Shown here piece after piece: positions 6,826 to 9,658 of a DNA stretch of 9,658 nt. Under the pieces are notes generated by a model. It saw only the letters and a list, made by a program, of their open reading frames with translations. It did not search any database and was not told where the DNA came from. The DNA is taken from positions 1-9,658 of the forward strand of contig CALBSQ010000179.1 in assembly GCA_937967325.1 (NCBI GenBank), written 5' to 3'. The DNA comes from an uncultured Chloroflexota bacterium (GTDB lineage: Bacteria > Chloroflexota > UBA4733). Each line of letters opens with the position of its first letter. Position 1 is the stretch's first letter. The translations under genes and the position numbers were made by a program.

Positions 6826-6883
6826 CGGTCGGAGTGTTGTCACTCCGACCGTGGTGCAGGTCCCTCGCTGTGGGGAGCGAGGG
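6826..6883 (-). promoter_or_regulatory. Two adjacent hairpins upstream of the oxidase operon
   Basis: Hairpin 1: CGGTCGGAGTG (6826-6836) and CACTCCGACCG (6841-6851), a perfect 11-bp stem with a 4-base loop. Hairpin 2: CCCTCGCT (6862-6869) and AGCGAGGG (6876-6883), a perfect 8-bp stem with a 6-base loop. They lie 120-180 bases before the subunit II start. They could be operators, leader-RNA structures or transcription attenuators. Neither is followed on the minus strand by a good U-tract, so an ordinary terminator is unlikely. The functional reading is inference. Confidence 0.45.
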
Positions 6884-7058
6884 CGAGGAGGGGAGGGTTG
6901 AAAGGATTACCCTGTACCGAACAACATCCTAGCGGTCGAACGTTAATAATTTGTAATCTCCATGGTAATGATCTCGTTGGGGACAGCCGCCGCGCTCGCC
7001 ATTAGTGGTTCATCCACCAAGTTCGCGGAGGTTCCCAGTGCCATGCGCGGTCCTCCCG

Positions 7059-7170
7059 TTGTCATCCTGAGCGCAGCGAAGGACCCCCGGCCTGCCCATC
7101 CGCGCCGCGCGGGACCGCATGGCGTCTGGTCTGCCCTGCCGGGGGTCCTTCGCTGCGCTCAGGATGACAA
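7059..7170. repeat. 112-bp element with perfect 33-bp inverted arms
   Basis: Arms 7059-7091 and 7138-7170 are exact reverse complements over 33 bases, around a 46-base centre. The arm begins TTGTCATCCTGAGCGCAGCG, a sequence I recall as a dispersed repeat in several bacterial genomes including Chloroflexota. It encodes no protein. It sits between the convergent end of the hydrolase and the upstream side of the oxidase operon. It could be a non-autonomous (MITE- or REP-like) element. It is unrelated in sequence to the repeats in ctaG. Confidence 0.88.
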
Positions 7171-7297
7171 TGAAAGCTACCTCGACTTCGTGGATGCACC
7201 AATATTAGGGCTCGTCACCGAATAACTGTCTCACGTTCTTCGTCTCTGCCGGAGGAGAACGACGCGGTAGCGGCGATGGCTATTCCGTGACGGACCC

Positions 7298-8416
7298 TTA
7301 CTCCGATTCCGCGGCTGCCTCCTGCTCGCGACGGCGCTGCGCCCGTCGCCCACCGGGGCCATCGGGGAGCGTTTCCAGCCAGTCACGCAGACGCTGCTCG
7401 AACTCGCCACTGCGCTCGAGGAAGCTCAGCGCGCCACTGTGCGGCAGCACTACCGAGGTCGTGGCCGGCGTTTCGACGCCTTCTGGTTGCTGTTGAGGCA
7501 GGGCGTCTCGTCGCTCCTCCGCGCCGGCAACCAGCAGGACAGGCACGGACAGACCTGCCAGCACGGGACGCGGGTCGAATCCGGCCATCGCCGCCGCGCT
7601 GCGCAGCGCCACTCGCGGCGGCACAGCAACGATGGACCTCGTCACCAGATCGAGCTGCCCCCGGCTCTCGCGGCCGCCGAATGCGGCCATCGCCGCGACG
7701 AGGTGGCCGAGTCCGGAGAGATAGACCAGGCGCTGCAGGAGCACGACCAGCGGCGAGAGCGCGGCGGCGAGCCGGAGCAGCGGGGACGGAGCGTCGAGTA
7801 CTCGGCGAGGAGTCCCGACCAGCAGGAGGCCCGCCACGCGGCGGCCTAACTGCTCTGAGAATTGCCGGCAATATTCCAAGACGACGAGGCCGCCGAGACC
7901 CTGACCGGCCAGTACGATACGACGCGCCCCTTCGCTCTCGATAACGTCACGCAAGTCCCGCGCCATCGCCCCGAGATCGTAATTACCGGACGTGGGGCGA
8001 CCGGAGCGGCCACTCCCCCGCAGGTCCCAGGTCGTGATGCGGCCAAGTCGCTCCAGCCGCCGGCTCTTCTTCAGGTAGTACCAGACGTCACTCGTGAGAC
8101 CCCAGCCGTGGCACAAAATGATCGAAAACTGTTCCCTCGGTCCAACCGAGTCGACGTAGAGCGGTACCTTGTCTCGCCCAGTGATGGTGTGCGCACGCAC
8201 GGTGGCGGTGCGCCGCGGCTCATCCGCGGCGCCGGGGCGAAACAACAGCACGACGAACCTGCCCAGAAACAGGAGGAGGAGGAGCGCTATCCCGACCGCC
8301 AGGAAGGCCAACGCGACGATGTGATCGAGTGCGACGACGGCCAACGCGAGGCCGCCCAGGAACACCACCAGCGCTGCCAGCGGCAGCCAGAAACCGAACA
8401 GAACGGGGAGTGCCAC
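7298..8416 (-). CDS. Membrane-anchored alpha/beta-hydrolase-fold protein with apparently lost catalytic residues
   Basis: 372 residues from a GTG start, with AAAGGA about 11 bases upstream. Two hydrophobic segments (about 4-29 and 32-58) anchor it in the membrane. A single alpha/beta-hydrolase domain (about 75-350) follows, and then a charged, Arg/Glu-rich tail. The fold is recognisable from the oxyanion-hole HGWG (103-106), WDLRGSGRSGRP (130-141), and the nucleophile-elbow position. The elbow reads GQGLGG (171-176), with Gly173 where the catalytic Ser (usual GxSxGG) belongs. The catalytic His region reads PHSGALSFLER, with Ala329 where His is expected in PHSGH-type motifs; H326 is three residues away. 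The acid residue cannot be placed with confidence. Whether it is a non-enzymatic member, or uses other residues, is unknown; no substrate can be proposed. It stands alone between the oxidase promoter region and the divergent sugar-nucleotide gene. Confidence 0.85.
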   Translation of the reverse strand: MALPVLFGFWLPLAALVVFLGGLALAVVALDHIVALAFLAVGIALLLLLFLGRFVVLLFRPGAADEPRRTATVRAHTITGRDKVPLYVDSVGPREQFSIILCHGWGLTSDVWYYLKKSRRLERLGRITTWDLRGSGRSGRPTSGNYDLGAMARDLRDVIESEGARRIVLAGQGLGGLVVLEYCRQFSEQLGRRVAGLLLVGTPRRVLDAPSPLLRLAAALSPLVVLLQRLVYLSGLGHLVAAMAAFGGRESRGQLDLVTRSIVAVPPRVALRSAAAMAGFDPRPVLAGLSVPVLLVAGAEERRDALPQQQPEGVETPATTSVVLPHSGALSFLERSGEFEQRLRDWLETLPDGPGGRRAQRRREQEAAAESE

Positions 8417-8601
8417 GGTCTGGCGCGTCCTTTGCGACTACTATCCAAGCATACCGTTATGGGGCGAGGCTTCGGCGCTCAGGTGTGTGGGCGATCTCGC
8501 CTGGACTGCATGGTAGCGGAGGGCGCCGTCGCGGTGCAACGGATGGCGATCAGACTCGGGTACACTCGGGCGCCCGAGTCGCGTAGGTGAGGGCGAAAGG
8601 G
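8417..8601. other. Divergent intergenic region between the hydrolase and guanylyltransferase genes
   Basis: 185 bases that must hold promoters for both directions unless transcription reads in from elsewhere. On the plus strand TACACT (8561-8566) is a possible -10 box without a good -35, and it overlaps a 16-bp palindrome. On the minus strand the AT-richer bases at about 8438-8462 are the likeliest promoter area. No gene is seen. Confidence 0.45.
8564..8579 (+). promoter_or_regulatory. Perfect 16-bp palindrome upstream of the guanylyltransferase gene
   Basis: ACTCGGGCGCCCGAGT is its own reverse complement. A second half-site GACTCGGG (8553-8560) can pair instead with CCCGAGTC (8573-8580), giving two alternative hairpins. 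It lies 22 bases before the ATG and overlaps the possible -10 box, as an operator might. Function is inference. Confidence 0.35.
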
Positions 8602-9658
8602 ATGGACATGTACTGTGCCATTATTGCCGGCGGCGGTGGAACGCGCCTGTGGCCAAAATCTCGGCGCCGCCTACCGAAGCAGTTGCTGACCCTTCAAGGC
8701 GATGCATCGCTCTTCCAGCAGGCGGCGGAACGGGTAATGCCGCTCTGCGGAGCCGAGCAGCTTTTGGTCGTAACGTCGCGCGACCTGGCGCCGGTGATGC
8801 GTTCGCTCCTGCCTGACGTGCCCGACGATCAAGTGATCGCCGAGCCGATGGCTCGGAATTCCGCCCTGGCCATCGGGCTGGCTGCGATCATCGTGGAGCG
8901 CCGCCAGCCGGATGCCGTCCTCGCCACCGTGGGGGCTGATCATCTGATCGCCGACGTTGCCGGCTTCCGTCGCTGCCTGGAGATCGGCGTCAAAGTCGCC
9001 GACCAAGGCGACTACCTGGTCACGATTGGCGTGCGGCCAACCACGCCCCACACGGGGTACGGCTACATCAAGGTCGGCAAGGAGGCGCTGCACGTTGACG
9101 ACGCTCCGGTCTTCCGCGTCGATAGCTTCAAAGAAAAGCCGGATCGGGAAACGGCCCAGACCTACCTCGACGCCGGCGGGTACTTCTGGAATACAAATTA
9201 CTTTGTTTGGCGCGTCTCGACGCTGCTGCGCGCCTTCGAGCAGCATGCTCCCGATATCTACCGTGGACTGCGCCAGATCCAGGAGGCATTGGGCAGTCGC
9301 GACGAGGCCAACGTCGCTCATCGGGTCTTCTCCGAAGCGCCGTCCGCGGCCATCGACACCGCTATCCTGGAAAAGGCCGCCAATCTCGTCGTGGTCCCGG
9401 CCACCTTCGACTGGGTCGATGTCGGCAACTGGAATGACATGTACATCGTAGCCGAGGAAGACAGCGGCAATCACGTCGTCGGCGACGGCGACGCCCCCGT
9501 GCTGTTTGAAGGCAGCCGCGGCTGCCTCGTCCATCGAGCCAACCGGCTGGTGGCGCTGGTCGGCGTCGACGACCTCGTCGTCGTCGACACCGAAGACGCG
9601 GTGCTGGTGCTGCCGCGCCACCGCGACCAGGATGTCCGCCGCATCGTCGAGCGGCTCC
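8602..9658 (+). CDS. manC: Mannose-1-phosphate guanylyltransferase (GDP-mannose pyrophosphorylase), partial at the right edge
   Basis: Makes GDP-mannose from mannose-1-phosphate and GTP in the cytoplasm, for cell-surface glycans and related pathways. 352 codons are visible, almost the full length of the single-domain (about 350-360 residue) type without a fused phosphomannose isomerase. The nucleotidyltransferase signature GGGGTRLWPKSR lies at 10-21, EPMARNSALAIGLAA at 81-95, GADH at 111-114, TGYGYIKVG at 151-159, and the sugar-binding FKEKP at 176-180. WNTNYFVW is at 196-203, where WNSG is usual. IDTAILEKA is at 251-259 and DWVDVGNW at 270-277. The rest matches the C-terminal left-handed beta-helix region. 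The ATG at 8602 has AGGTGAGG nine bases upstream; the ATG at 8608 has AAAGGG six bases upstream and gives a more typical N-terminus, so either may be used. The substrate could be another hexose-1-phosphate, but the motifs favour mannose. Confidence 0.92.
   Translation, partial: MDMYCAIIAGGGGTRLWPKSRRRLPKQLLTLQGDASLFQQAAERVMPLCGAEQLLVVTSRDLAPVMRSLLPDVPDDQVIAEPMARNSALAIGLAAIIVERRQPDAVLATVGADHLIADVAGFRRCLEIGVKVADQGDYLVTIGVRPTTPHTGYGYIKVGKEALHVDDAPVFRVDSFKEKPDRETAQTYLDAGGYFWNTNYFVWRVSTLLRAFEQHAPDIYRGLRQIQEALGSRDEANVAHRVFSEAPSAAIDTAILEKAANLVVVPATFDWVDVGNWNDMYIVAEEDSGNHVVGDGDAPVLFEGSRGCLVHRANRLVALVGVDDLVVVDTEDAVLVLPRHRDQDVRRIVERL

Larger units (their letters stand above)
6706..7297. other. Intergenic region upstream of the respiratory operon
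   Basis: No convincing gene on either strand. It should hold the operon promoter, since no earlier minus-strand gene is close. An AT-rich patch lies at about 6939-6970, the most AT-rich stretch in the region, but I cannot place a convincing -35/-10 pair. It also holds two hairpins (6826-6883) and a perfect inverted repeat (7059-7170). Bases 7171-7297, downstream of the hydrolase stop, show no obvious T-tailed terminator. Confidence 0.6.

Noticed and set aside
6962..7225. Plus-strand open frame of 87 codons containing VILSAAKDP and LRCAQDD
   Set aside because: Most of it is the translation of the 7059-7170 inverted repeat; peptides of this kind are a familiar artefact of that repeat. No good ribosome binding site or family match.
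8671..9621. Long minus-strand open frame (316 codons) opposite the guanylyltransferase
   Set aside because: Antisense to a gene with unmistakable motifs; the open frame follows from high GC codon bias, and its Asp/Arg/Gln-rich product has no recognisable fold.
7298..9658. A novel defence or biosynthetic cluster at the right end
   Set aside because: Only one degenerate hydrolase-fold protein and one common sugar-nucleotide enzyme are present, in divergent orientation; nothing links them into a system.

Overview
The window is a GC-rich bacterial segment dominated by one tightly packed aerobic-respiration operon on the minus strand. It looks like a Chloroflexota genome, perhaps Thermomicrobia/Sphaerobacter-like. 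That assignment is an inference from gene architecture, frequent GTG/TTG starts and the kinds of dispersed palindromic repeats present; no marker gene here settles it.

Reading the operon in its own direction (right to left): a caa3-type cytochrome c oxidase subunit II with its own C-terminal cytochrome c domain (6705-5731); a single-chain fusion of oxidase subunits I and III (5734-3431); the CtaG assembly factor (3434-2313); a small three-helix membrane protein of unknown identity (2288-1920); a Rieske iron-sulfur protein (1927-1349); and a cytochrome b whose C-terminus continues into a cytochrome c domain (1352 to beyond base 1). Four of the five junctions overlap by 4 or 8 bases (GTGA, ATGA, ATGCCTGA, GTGA), so translation is probably coupled along the whole unit. 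Together the genes encode a menaquinol:cytochrome c reductase plus terminal oxidase in which both complexes carry a covalently attached cytochrome c. This suggests a supercomplex that needs no soluble cytochrome c.

The ctaG gene is interrupted, in frame, by about 276 bp of palindromic repeat DNA (about 3060-3335). It adds some 92 residues between transmembrane segments 1 and 2 without breaking the reading frame.

Upstream of the operon, bases 6706-7297 are non-coding. They hold two adjacent hairpins (6826-6883) and an unrelated repeat with perfect 33-bp inverted arms (7059-7170). Next comes a membrane-anchored alpha/beta-hydrolase-fold protein (8416-7298) that appears to have lost its catalytic Ser and His. 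Divergent from it on the plus strand, a single-domain mannose-1-phosphate guanylyltransferase starts at 8602 and runs off the right edge nearly complete.

I see no tRNA, rRNA, CRISPR array, transposase, phage gene or defence system. The unusual content is the repeat inside ctaG, the gene fusions, the degenerate hydrolase and several strong hairpins.
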